This document shows positions 1 to 6,128 of a DNA stretch of 26,008 bases, piece by piece. This DNA comes from Nitrospiraceae bacterium UBA2166. GTDB lineage: Bacteria; Nitrospirota; Nitrospiria; Nitrospirales; UBA2166. A model generated the notes under the pieces. It saw nothing but the letters and a program-made list of their open reading frames with translations, was not told the origin of the DNA and made no database searches. Position 1 is the first letter of the stretch. Every line of letters begins with the position of its first letter. Location: the NCBI GenBank assembly GCA_002328825.1, contig DCWI01000047.1, positions 1 through 26,008 on the forward strand, written 5' to 3'. A program made the position numbers and the translations under genes.

Positions 1-276
1 TATGAGGGGGACTTTACCGATGACGATAAAGTGAAATTGGAGAAACTCCAGAAACAAATTTATGAAGATGCAGACCTTAAGAAAGTGATGGATGGTGACA
101 ACACCGACACCAACAAGAAAGAGGCCTTCAATAAGGCGCTTGAATCCCAGTTGATTGGACTGGTTGGGGAAAATCTTGATTTTTACAATAGGTTCTCAGA
201 ACCCAAAGCAAATCGTTTTCTGAAGGATATGATGTTTGTCAGATATGCCCGCTCTGCTGAAAACGCCTCGGCTTAG
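1..276 (+). CDS. C-terminal end of a large protein, possibly type I restriction subunit R (partial)
   Basis: The frame is open from the first base of the window, so this is the 3' end of a gene that begins to the left; the GTG at 31 is interior, not a start. The visible 91 residues are charged and helical and end in a segment like NLDFYNRFSEPKANRFLKDM followed by MFVRY. That pattern (a helix with 'FY', 'P..N..LK..MF..Y') resembles the extreme C-terminus of type I restriction endonuclease R subunits, which act with HsdS and HsdM. No catalytic motif is visible because those lie upstream. Its stop codon (TAG, 274-276) overlaps the stop codon of the facing gene (TAA on the minus strand, 273-275). 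A restriction system would be typical cargo for the integrative element whose recombinase lies at 3163. The family call is a resemblance only. Confidence 0.4.
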   Translation, partial: YEGDFTDDDKVKLEKLQKQIYEDADLKKVMDGDNTDTNKKEAFNKALESQLIGLVGENLDFYNRFSEPKANRFLKDMMFVRYARSAENASA

Positions 277-662
277 CGATCGTACGTAACGACAATCTCA
301 AGGGGGCCCTGCTCTTCGTTCGTGGGGAGCGGCACCTTCCCATCAATGCGATCCCAGACTTCTTTCAGTGCCGTCGGATGCCCCTTCATCGCAAGGCGCA
401 TGAGCGACAACACTAACAACTCTCTCCACGTGCGTCCTTCCCGATCATCCGGACAGGGAGTATCGATCTCAAGACGGAGTAGCGAGGTGAGCGACTTCTG
501 CAACGGAGGCCGTCCCTTGGGATTCCCGGACTGTCCCGGTTGAAACCCATGCGAGGGTGGTCCCCCTGCAAATCGCCCATGCCGATCCCGCTTGCTCACC
601 AATTCTTTATCAATAGGTAATCGCATAGGCTGAAATGCCTTGAGAGCTGTCATTGTGTCCAT
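273..662 (-). CDS. DUF5681 domain protein
   Basis: This is a 129-residue basic protein. Residues about 26-52 carry the hallmark of the DUF5681 family: RHGRFAGG, then FQPGQSGNPKGRPP. The helical remainder (LLVLSLMRLAMKGHPTALKEVWDRIDGKVP) also fits that family. DUF5681 proteins are common in phages and integrative elements, often near DNA-processing genes, but their function is unknown. The ATG at 662 follows a strong AGGGGA ribosome-binding site at close spacing. The gene lies 7 bp after the stop of the excisionase-like gene and is probably co-transcribed with it. The GNPKGRP segment is also AT-hook-like, so minor-groove DNA binding is possible. Confidence 0.75.
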   Translation of the reverse strand: MDTMTALKAFQPMRLPIDKELVSKRDRHGRFAGGPPSHGFQPGQSGNPKGRPPLQKSLTSLLRLEIDTPCPDDREGRTWRELLVLSLMRLAMKGHPTALKEVWDRIDGKVPLPTNEEQGPLEIVVTYDR

Positions 663-669
663 TCATCCC

Positions 670-1032
670 CTACTCCTTCCACTCTTCAATCAGGTAATCC
701 AGATCGTAACGGTCAAATAGAATCTTTCGCAATTCCCTTTGCTGCGGTCTCGGAATCCGGGTGCGCTTCAGAGTGCCTGCATGTTCCAACCCCCGGACCG
801 TCCACTCAGACACGCTGAGATAGCGTGCCGTTTCGTGGAGATCCAGCAAACGTGGGACAACCGGAGGAACGACCTGTGAAGCCACGACTCCCCTATTTCG
901 CTCAGTGTTTGTAAGGCTTCCCGCCTTCGCTGTGCCCACAATGTTCCCGGGATCAGGTCCCGGCAACGGCTTCCTTGGTCGGCCAGGCTTACGGATCACT
1001 GTCAACGTCTGTTTGGCTTCTCTCTCAGCCAT
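670..1032 (-). CDS. excisionase-like helix-turn-helix protein with N-terminal AT-hook
   Basis: The product has 120 residues. Residues 15-22 (KPGRPRKP) form a classic AT-hook. Residues about 61-118 form a winged-helix domain of the excisionase/MerR-like type: RLLDLHETARYLSVSEWTVR is the recognition helix region, followed by GTLKRTRIP and the wing/terminal segment RKILFDRYDLDYLIEEW. Short proteins of this type act as recombination directionality factors or transcription regulators in elements with a tyrosine recombinase, and one is encoded at 3163. The ATG at 1032 is preceded by AGGA about 8 nt upstream. Its role as the excision factor of this element is inferred from fold and neighbourhood, not demonstrated. 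Confidence 0.65.
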   Translation of the reverse strand: MAEREAKQTLTVIRKPGRPRKPLPGPDPGNIVGTAKAGSLTNTERNRGVVASQVVPPVVPRLLDLHETARYLSVSEWTVRGLEHAGTLKRTRIPRPQQRELRKILFDRYDLDYLIEEWKE

Positions 1033-1324
1033 CAGAAGGTCCTAACCATCGGATGATTCTATGCCCCATGTGCCCCGGCCAAGCCCAATGAGCTTGGCCG
1101 CCGGTGTGAGTTAGTCAGTCTGTCGTCGCTTCAATCGTAACCGGAAGCGTGTTTGCCGTCTTCACGGCTTGAATAGATTTCTTCTGCCAGCGAACCCGTG
1201 AAACACCTTATTATTGCTCGATAATCTTATATGTGCAGGTGGTAGAGGTTTAGGTCCAGGTTCTGGTACGAGTAAGAGGACTGAGTCATGACAATCTGAG
1301 CAATTACTACGAAATCTCATCACG
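1033..1324. other. 292-bp gap with a GC-rich hairpin
   Basis: I find no convincing gene here; the open frame at 1162-1461 on the minus strand mostly shadows the next gene. The one clear structure is a perfect 9-bp inverted repeat, CGGCCAAGC (1076-1084) and GCTTGGCCG (1092-1100), with a 7-nt loop. It lies about 44 bp upstream of the excisionase-like gene. No T-run follows on either strand, so it is not a standard intrinsic terminator. It could be a protein-binding site or a processing hairpin. Confidence 0.5.
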
Positions 1325-1780
1325 TTATGAGCCTGCGATTTTCTTGATAATGTCATCGCCCACGCTGTACTGAAGTTCGGGCGTAAGTGCTTGCTGTTTC
1401 CAGTTCTTTCGTACCGTCCTGATTCGGACGAGAAACGCCTTGTTCTTAAACACAGACACACTCATGCGATCATTCCTTTTTGGACGCCGCCCTTCGGCAA
1501 TAACCCACATCTTGTAGTATTTTAACGCAGGAGTTATACGGCGCGGATAGTTGCATGGGATGTACACCTCCTGTCCAAACCACTCGCCATGAGATACAAC
1601 TCGGAACCACAAAAAGAGTTTCATTCGGCCAGACAGCATCTTCTTTTCTACCCTTTGAAAAACGCACTCGTACTCACCTTCTGGTAGGAGCGGAGGAAGT
1701 TCTGCCGAACAGATACTCGTAAAATCCTCTGACGGATCATGATCGCTCCCAGGATCTTTCCTTACGCCTGCGCGTTTCAT
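1325..1780 (-). CDS. conserved hypothetical protein of the mobile element
   Basis: The product has 151 residues if translation starts at ATG 1780. That ATG overlaps the stop of the upstream regulator gene as ATGA (1777-1780), a translational-coupling arrangement, so I prefer it to the longer open frame starting at 1963. I do not recognise the family. The protein has a 35-residue polar N-terminus, then a compact, probably beta-rich domain: LLPEGEYECVFQRVEKK, FLWFRVV, GQEVYIPCNYP, a W-containing helix, then RNDRMSVSVFKNKAFLVRIRTV. This resembles small single-domain proteins encoded by phages and integrative elements, but I cannot assign a function. No membrane segment or signal peptide is seen. 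Confidence 0.6.
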   Translation of the reverse strand: MKRAGVRKDPGSDHDPSEDFTSICSAELPPLLPEGEYECVFQRVEKKMLSGRMKLFLWFRVVSHGEWFGQEVYIPCNYPRRITPALKYYKMWVIAEGRRPKRNDRMSVSVFKNKAFLVRIRTVRKNWKQQALTPELQYSVGDDIIKKIAGS

Positions 1781-2181
1781 TCTCGAACCCCTAGATGTGT
1801 TTCCGGACTGGCTAACGTCGCTCGGGCTAATCGATCTAAAGCACGTACATACGTGGCAATATATTGGCAACGATGGTTGCGTTTCCCGCTCTCCCACCGC
1901 GATACCGCCGCTGCGGTTACACCAAGTACCATCGCTAGCTGTTTTTGCGTGACGCCCGCACACTCTCGTTGAGCTTTGCGTACAGCATGGTTAGGCAACA
2001 TACACCGTAGACCTGTTTCACGAATGGCTTCTTCAAGAGCGTCCTTCATGCATTCAACAGTAAGCCAATCTATTGGTAAATTACCAGTGCCGAACGGCCA
2101 TTGAGCGCAAGTTTTGTGCAGCGTTAAATCCTGCCTCAACCGCCAAGATCTCAATTTAGAATTTATAGACTGCGCCATCAT
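1777..2181 (-). CDS. XRE-family helix-turn-helix regulator
   Basis: The product has 134 residues. The C-terminal half contains a Cro/CI-type helix-turn-helix: VRKAQRECAGVTQKQLAMVL, then GVTAAAVSRWESGKR. The 'GVTQKQLA..LGV..AAVSRWE.GKR' pattern is diagnostic. The first 60 residues have no recognisable domain, and an internal Met at residue 45 (2049) is an alternative start. The gene is first in the leftward arm, divergent from the regulator gene at 2320 across a 138-bp region with symmetric operator-like sites, and its stop overlaps the next gene's start. It is the likely repressor or co-repressor of one or both arms; this is inferred from position. Confidence 0.75.
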   Translation of the reverse strand: MMAQSINSKLRSWRLRQDLTLHKTCAQWPFGTGNLPIDWLTVECMKDALEEAIRETGLRCMLPNHAVRKAQRECAGVTQKQLAMVLGVTAAAVSRWESGKRNHRCQYIATYVRALDRLARATLASPETHLGVRE

Positions 2182-2195
2182 AGCCCACTGAATAA

Positions 2196-2270
2196 CAAGA
2201 GTTCTAAAAGATTTCTTGTATTATAGGCAGAGCTTCAAACTAAATACAAGAACTATTATTTAAACTCTTG
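2196..2270. promoter_or_regulatory. 75-bp operator-like dyad between divergent regulator genes
   Basis: Two imperfect palindromes face each other. Site 1 (2196-2218) reads CAAGAGTT, 9 bp, TTCTTG. Site 2 (2247-2270), read on the minus strand, is CAAGAGTT, 10 bp, TTCTTG. The sites are mirror images around about 2233, and the symmetry continues inward as CTTGTATT (2215-2222) and AATACAAG (2243-2250). This is the layout expected for a repressor dimer binding two operators that control divergent promoters. Site 1 overlaps the predicted start of leftward transcription, and site 2 overlaps the predicted rightward -35 box. Confidence 0.65.
2220..2249 (-). promoter_or_regulatory. predicted sigma70-type promoter for the leftward arm
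   Basis: On the minus strand a TTGTAT -35 (2244-2249) is followed after 18 bp by a perfect TATAAT -10 (2220-2225). Transcription would start inside operator-like site 1 and reach the XRE gene start (2181) after a short leader. Confidence 0.55.
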
Positions 2271-2297
2271 CTTTTCATGCAACCGGTCCTGTAAAAT
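2268..2297 (+). promoter_or_regulatory. predicted sigma70-type promoter for the rightward arm (regulator and integrase)
   Basis: A TTGCTT -35 (2268-2273) is followed after 18 bp by a TAAAAT -10 (2292-2297). The -35 overlaps operator-like site 2. The start of the gene at 2320 lies about 15 nt past the predicted initiation point. Confidence 0.45.
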
Positions 2298-2319
2298 TGG
2301 GCCATTCAGAAGATTCCCC

Positions 2320-3090
2320 ATGTCTGACAAAAAACCTCACTCATCCAAACCGTCACAATCCTTCCGTCAAGCGCTCGGAAGTCAGATTCGCAATTTGCGA
2401 AAACAGCACGGCGTCCGACAAGAGCACGTCGCCTTGATCGCACGTCGGTGGGGCTTGCCGTGGACATCCAATACCGTTGTGCAACTGGAGACGGGCCGCC
2501 GCCATCTCACGGTTGAGGAATGGCTACTTTTACCAACGGTACTCACCCAAGCCCTCAATCCCAATCAGTCTTATACGTGGGACAACCTCATATCACTACT
2601 GGCCACGAACGCGCAGATCGCCTTGACCACAGAAACCCGAGCCTACTTACCTGATATTGAGCAACTTATTAGGAACCTTGGAGTTATCAACCCGGCTGAT
2701 GAAGACGCATTCGACACGCCGCAGAATCGGCATATGCAGGCTTGGTCCGAGATCGAGACGCAACAACGAACCGGAAATATCAGAAAAGGAGCAGTATCCC
2801 CGGACGTTGTTACAACCGTTGACATAAAAGCGTCCCGAACTTTGAACGTCCTACCGACTGCCATCGTGCAAGCAGCACATCGATTGTGGAAACGGTCATT
2901 GATGGAAGAACGCGACTTCCGACTCATCGCTACCGGCTATGAGATGGCAACCCCACGGAAGATGCAGGCGCTTCGGGGAGCCATGACTCGGGAACTACTC
3001 ACAGAGTTGCGTCCGCAGCTTCGACGCATGCGGTTGAGGCCAAAACCAGCCGGGCGTCCCGGCCGACCCAAGAAAGGAGGGAAATCATGA
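2320..3090 (+). CDS. XRE-family DNA-binding regulator with C-terminal AT-hook
   Basis: The product has 256 residues. Residues about 16-65 form a helix-turn-helix of the XRE type (LGSQIRNLRKQHGVRQEHVA, then WTSNTVVQLETGRRHLTVEE). The middle is not recognised. The C-terminus is very basic and ends in a GRPGRPKK AT-hook at about residues 245-252, so the protein probably contacts DNA at two places. It is the first gene of the rightward arm and overlaps the start of a tiny ORF, followed by the integrase gene. A role in controlling element maintenance or integrase expression is inferred from this position and the operator-like sites just upstream. Confidence 0.7.
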   Translation: MSDKKPHSSKPSQSFRQALGSQIRNLRKQHGVRQEHVALIARRWGLPWTSNTVVQLETGRRHLTVEEWLLLPTVLTQALNPNQSYTWDNLISLLATNAQIALTTETRAYLPDIEQLIRNLGVINPADEDAFDTPQNRHMQAWSEIETQQRTGNIRKGAVSPDVVTTVDIKASRTLNVLPTAIVQAAHRLWKRSLMEERDFRLIATGYEMATPRKMQALRGAMTRELLTELRPQLRRMRLRPKPAGRPGRPKKGGKS

Positions 3091-3194
3091 TGGGGCAGAA
3101 CAGTGATAAGGAATTACAGAAGCATGCTCTTAGCGGCATGTTAGCCAAGAAAGGAGAGACCCGTGCAAAGGAACAAACATATAGGGCTTTATAA
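3087..3194 (+). CDS. small ORF (35 aa) overlapping the integrase start
   Basis: An ATG at 3087 overlaps the stop of the preceding regulator gene (ATGA) and follows a strong ribosome-binding site, AAAGGAGGG, 5 nt upstream. The frame runs to TAA at 3192-3194 and encodes a polar helical peptide beginning MMGQNSDKELQKHALSGMLA. It overlaps the first 32 bases of the integrase gene in another frame. It may be a genuine microprotein or a leader that couples translation of the integrase to the regulator. Function unknown. Confidence 0.4.
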   Translation: MMGQNSDKELQKHALSGMLAKKGETRAKEQTYRAL

Positions 3195-4257
3195 ACGAGG
3201 AAGCATTTGGTGGTGTAAGTATTACGTCAACGGCAAACCGATCCGTGAGAGTACTCTGACAACGAAAGTTACCGAGGCACAGAGGTTTTTAAATGAACGC
3301 AAGGGGCGTGCCGCAACAGGTCAACCGATGCTGCAAAGAATGGACAAGATTCTCTATGACGAGATTGCAGAGGACCTTTGGAGACATTACGAGACGACGG
3401 GGACGCGAGACCTAAAGGAAGCCAAAGTACGCTTGCGGCCGCTTGCGAGTTTCTTTAACGGAAAACGTGTTGTAGAGATCAGTGGGGCCGAGGTGACAAA
3501 GTATGTGAAGCTTCGCCAGATAGCAGGCGTGACAAACGGGACGATCAACCGTGAACGATCCACACTCGTCACAATGCTCCGGATAGCCTATGAGAATGGC
3601 AAGCTCGCACGTCTCCCGGTACTTCACCGACTGAAAGAAGCGCCACCACGTCAAGGCTTCTTTGAGCGAGACCAGTACAATGCCGTCTGTCGATTCCTTC
3701 CACCAGACCTGCAATTAGCCATCACAATTGCATATGAATGTGGTTGGCGCACGCAATCGGAAATTCTTCCCCTCAAGTTATCGCAAGTGAATCTAGATGC
3801 CGGAACACTCAGACTGGAACCAGGTCAGACGAAGAACGGGGAAGGACGCGTAGCATACGTGACACCAAGACTCAAGCAGATGATAGAAAAGCAGATGGAG
3901 AGAGTCAAATGCCTCTCACGGCAACTTCATCGCATCGTGCCCTACCTATTTCCTCACCTCCAAGGTAGACACATTGGAAATCAGCGCCGAGACTTCAGAA
4001 AAGCATGGACGACCGCCTGCAACAAGGCCGGACTGATTGGTATGCTACGGCATGACTTCAGACGCACTGCCGTCCGAAATATGGTCAATGCTGCTGTCCC
4101 TGAGCGCGTCGCAATGGCCATCACCGGACACAAGACACGTGCTGTCTTTGACCGCTATCACATCGTGAGTCCTGCCGATCTGCAAGAGGCTGCTCGGAAG
4201 GTCGCCGGGCACAATCTGGGCACAATTCCCGAATCCGCCTTGACTCCGTCACGCTAA
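3163..4257 (+). CDS. tyrosine recombinase / site-specific integrase
   Basis: The product has 364 residues with a GTG start behind AAGGAGA. An N-terminal arm-binding-like region (residues 1-55, LYKRGSIWWCKYYVNGK) is followed by a SAM-like core-binding domain (about 60-155) and the catalytic domain (about 165-350). The full catalytic set is visible: Arg196 (GWRTQSEILPL), Lys224 (TKNGEGR), His297 and Arg300 (LRHDFRRTA), His323 (TGHKT) and the nucleophile Tyr332 (FDRYHI). The protein should therefore be an active integrase/excisionase of the element. The gene ends 20 bp before the tRNA gene at 4278 and reads toward it. Its arrangement on the 5' side of the tRNA is less usual than the tRNA-then-integrase order. 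Confidence 0.92.
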   Translation: MQRNKHIGLYKRGSIWWCKYYVNGKPIRESTLTTKVTEAQRFLNERKGRAATGQPMLQRMDKILYDEIAEDLWRHYETTGTRDLKEAKVRLRPLASFFNGKRVVEISGAEVTKYVKLRQIAGVTNGTINRERSTLVTMLRIAYENGKLARLPVLHRLKEAPPRQGFFERDQYNAVCRFLPPDLQLAITIAYECGWRTQSEILPLKLSQVNLDAGTLRLEPGQTKNGEGRVAYVTPRLKQMIEKQMERVKCLSRQLHRIVPYLFPHLQGRHIGNQRRDFRKAWTTACNKAGLIGMLRHDFRRTAVRNMVNAAVPERVAMAITGHKTRAVFDRYHIVSPADLQEAARKVAGHNLGTIPESALTPSR

Positions 4258-4268
4258 ACCATTAATTT
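4240..4268 (+). promoter_or_regulatory. predicted tRNA promoter inside the 3' end of the integrase gene
   Basis: A TTGACT -35 (4240-4245), within the last codons of the integrase, is followed after 17 bp by a TAATTT -10 (4263-4268). Initiation would fall a few bases before the tRNA 5' end at 4278. If real, the promoter belongs to the integrase side of the junction. Confidence 0.5.
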
Positions 4269-4277
4269 TGTTGGCGT

Positions 4278-4353
4278 GGCGGTGTAGCTCAGTTGGTAGA
4301 GCAGCGGACTCATAAGCCGCGGGCCGGGGGATCGAAACCCTCCACCGCCACCA
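4278..4353 (+). tRNA. tRNA with CAT anticodon, probably tRNA-Met
   Basis: The 76-nt cloverleaf folds well. The acceptor stem is GGCGGTG with CACCGCC, the D stem is GCTC with GAGC, the anticodon loop is CTCATAA, the discriminator is A and the CCA is encoded. A G1-C72 pair argues for an elongator, not an initiator; tRNA-Ile2 (CAT read as lysidine) cannot be excluded. Two features are odd. The anticodon stem has an A31/G39 mismatch (GCGGA against GCCGC). The T loop reads ATCGAAA, with A54 instead of the near-universal T54. The 3' part from the anticodon loop onward is duplicated at 6083-6128, marking the gene as an integration site. Confidence 0.88.
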
Positions 4354-4354
4354 A
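4309..4354 (+). repeat. attachment-site core, copy 1 (3' part of the tRNA)
   Basis: These 46 bp, from the first base of the anticodon loop to one base past CCA, recur at 6083-6128 in the same orientation with a single mismatch (G at 4321, T at 6095). A repeat that begins exactly at the anticodon loop and ends at the tRNA 3' end is the usual footprint of tyrosine-recombinase integration. Confidence 0.85.
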
Positions 4355-4405
4355 TTCTTTCAACGACTTACGCGATCTCGGCCTTCTCCTGATCGTCGAC
4401 GATTC

Positions 4406-4428
4406 CGGTTCCAGTCACGGTTGGACTC
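4406..4428 (+). repeat. CGGTT pair, left copy of a 23-bp direct repeat
   Basis: This segment matches 5950-5972 at 21 of 23 positions, including an uninterrupted 16-bp match, AGTCACGGTTGGACTC. It contains two CGGTT units 12 bp apart (4406 and 4418). It lies 52 bp inside the left tRNA-derived repeat. It may be an integrase arm-binding site. Confidence 0.55.
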
Positions 4429-4465
4429 ACATCACGAGTGGTAGCGCAACTGGGGGCAGATCGCC

Positions 4466-5488
4466 TTATTTCACCGCTTGGTAGACAGCCGGGTTTTCCT
4501 TTCCAGTGACGTTCAGAATACCCACTGCGCCCTTATCAATACGAAAGATGGAATGATCCACCAGAGTGTAGCTTCCTGGAACGTCCACGGTGAATTCTGC
4601 GACAGAGGCGCCTGCCGCGGGAACGGTGGTGGTTTGAACACTTTCGAGCGGATTGGCCGTCAACGAACCCTCATGATATACACGGTCAAAAATCTCTCCG
4701 ATAATATGCCACGAGGAGACAAGATTCGGACCAGCATTCCCGAAATACATCCGGATGCGATTGCCCACCTTTGCCTTGAGCGCGCCATCGCCTGTCAGTG
4801 ATCCCACACTTCCATTGAATACAACGTACGTCGGATGTTCCGCTGCTCCCTTTGCTTCATCAAAATGCTGAAGTCCCTTTGCTCCGAACTCCCCTGTCGT
4901 GTAGAACTCGCTTTGTAAAACATAGAACTCCTTATCGACAGGTGAAAGGCCACCTTCCGGTTCCACGAGAATCATGCCATACATGCCATTGGAAATATGC
5001 TCTGGAATGGGGGCCGTCGCACAATGGTAAATGTAGAGACCAGGGTTCAACGCCTTGAAACGCGCCACTTTTTCTTCTCCTGGCTCGGCTAACAGCGAAG
5101 TCGCGCCTCCTCCCGGACCAGTCACCGCATGTAGGTCGATGTTATGTGAGTTTTCACTGCCCTTGGCATTCTTGAGATGTAATTCGATCGTATCTCCGAC
5201 ACGAACACGAATCATGGGCCCCGGAACCTGTCCATTAAACGTCCAGAACTCATACCGGGTGTCACCATGCTCGTCTTTGACAAGAACGCCCTCCTTCTCG
5301 ACCGTCTCCAGGTCGACACGAACAAGCGCAGGCGAGGCACGATCGATCTGTGCCGGCACTGCCGGAGCAAACGTGAGATGGGCAGATTCGGTCGCCTCAT
5401 TCGCGAGAAGACTTGGAGAGGATATGAATATTACGAGAGCACACACAGTTACAATCGATAGGATTGTATATAATAATCTTCGTAGCAT
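4466..5488 (-). CDS. nirK: copper-containing nitrite reductase (NO-forming), AniA/NirK type
   Basis: The enzyme reduces nitrite to nitric oxide in the periplasm. Start: the open frame begins with GTG 5491 then ATG 5488; the ribosome-binding site AGGAGGT (5496-5502) is 7 nt from the ATG, so ATG is preferred (340 aa). Residues below are counted from the GTG. A signal peptide covers about 1-31. Two cupredoxin domains follow, with type 1 copper ligands His116, Cys157, His165 and Met170; type 2 ligands His121, His156 and His313; and catalytic Asp119 and His262. All copper ligands are intact, so the enzyme should be active. It is the only gene between the two tRNA-derived repeats, with no nirV, regulator or electron-donor gene beside it. 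Electron donor and regulation cannot be read from the sequence. Confidence 0.95.
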   Translation of the reverse strand: MLRRLLYTILSIVTVCALVIFISSPSLLANEATESAHLTFAPAVPAQIDRASPALVRVDLETVEKEGVLVKDEHGDTRYEFWTFNGQVPGPMIRVRVGDTIELHLKNAKGSENSHNIDLHAVTGPGGGATSLLAEPGEEKVARFKALNPGLYIYHCATAPIPEHISNGMYGMILVEPEGGLSPVDKEFYVLQSEFYTTGEFGAKGLQHFDEAKGAAEHPTYVVFNGSVGSLTGDGALKAKVGNRIRMYFGNAGPNLVSSWHIIGEIFDRVYHEGSLTANPLESVQTTTVPAAGASVAEFTVDVPGSYTLVDHSIFRIDKGAVGILNVTGKENPAVYQAVK

Positions 5489-5949
5489 CACCGTGACCTC
5501 CTAATCCGACATTTCCAAGATAACCCCATCGCAGGCCCCATTTACTACTATAATACGCGAATCCACTCACAAAATCATCGATCGTTCTGCTCAGCCCACG
5601 AGTGATCCTCGCACGTCTTCATGTTCCGATCCAGGATGGCCTTGAACCGGTCACGCGGCACCACGAGATCCGCCATCTGGAATGTGATGGATCGGGCATG
5701 CCTGACTGACCTTACCCCAATAGTTGGTCCAGCGCGAGACATAATTTCGCACCCTTCACCCCCACTCTCCCTGCACCACTACACAGGTCCCCTCCAACCC
5801 CTCCCAAAATTTCAAAAATAATTCACAAATGTGGAGCGCACCCTGGCCATAACCCCTCCAACTTGGATTGTGGAGTCGGGGTCACTTGGTGAGGTGTAGA
5901 GGTTTGAAAGTGAATGATGGAAAGAGGGAGAGGGAGCTAAATCACGTCA

Positions 5950-5998
5950 CGGTTTGAGTCACGGTTGGACTCCAGAAATATCGGTTTTGGTTACGGTT
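5950..5998 (+). repeat. two CGGTT pairs, right-end counterpart of 4406-4428
   Basis: CGGTT occurs at 5950, 5962, 5982 and 5994, i.e. two pairs with 12-bp internal spacing, in the same orientation as the pair at 4406/4418. The first pair lies in the 23-bp segment shared with 4406-4428. The array ends about 85 bp before the right tRNA-derived repeat. Confidence 0.55.
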
Positions 5999-6082
5999 AG
6001 AGGAAACGACGCCTTGATAGACTTGGGTTTCCCGTGATACGGAGTGGTCTGTGATTGCATGGCGTTTCAAGAGAGGACCGTT

Positions 6083-6128
6083 CTCATAAGCCGCTGGCCG
6101 GGGGATCGAAACCCTCCACCGCCACCAA
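6083..6128 (+). repeat. attachment-site core, copy 2 (displaced tRNA 3' fragment)
   Basis: This is a 45/46 match to 4309-4354. Bases upstream of it do not resemble the tRNA 5' half, so it cannot form a tRNA and is a remnant of integration, not a gene. It marks the right boundary of the 1.77-kb unit that contains nirK. Confidence 0.85.

Noticed and set aside
1162..1461. 99-aa minus-strand ORF in the 1033-1324 gap
   Set aside because: It overlaps the 1325-1780 gene in another frame and its sequence is not protein-like.
4478..5504. Plus-strand ORFs opposite nirK
   Set aside because: They are antisense shadows of a strongly conserved gene; their sequences are low-complexity and have no ribosome-binding sites.
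5621..5821. 66-aa ORF in the nirK upstream region
   Set aside because: The composition is proline/serine/arginine-rich without a pattern, and there is no ribosome-binding site. The region is better read as non-coding.
6083..6128. A second tRNA gene at the right repeat
   Set aside because: Only the anticodon loop to CCA is present. The upstream bases cannot form the D arm or the 5' acceptor strand.
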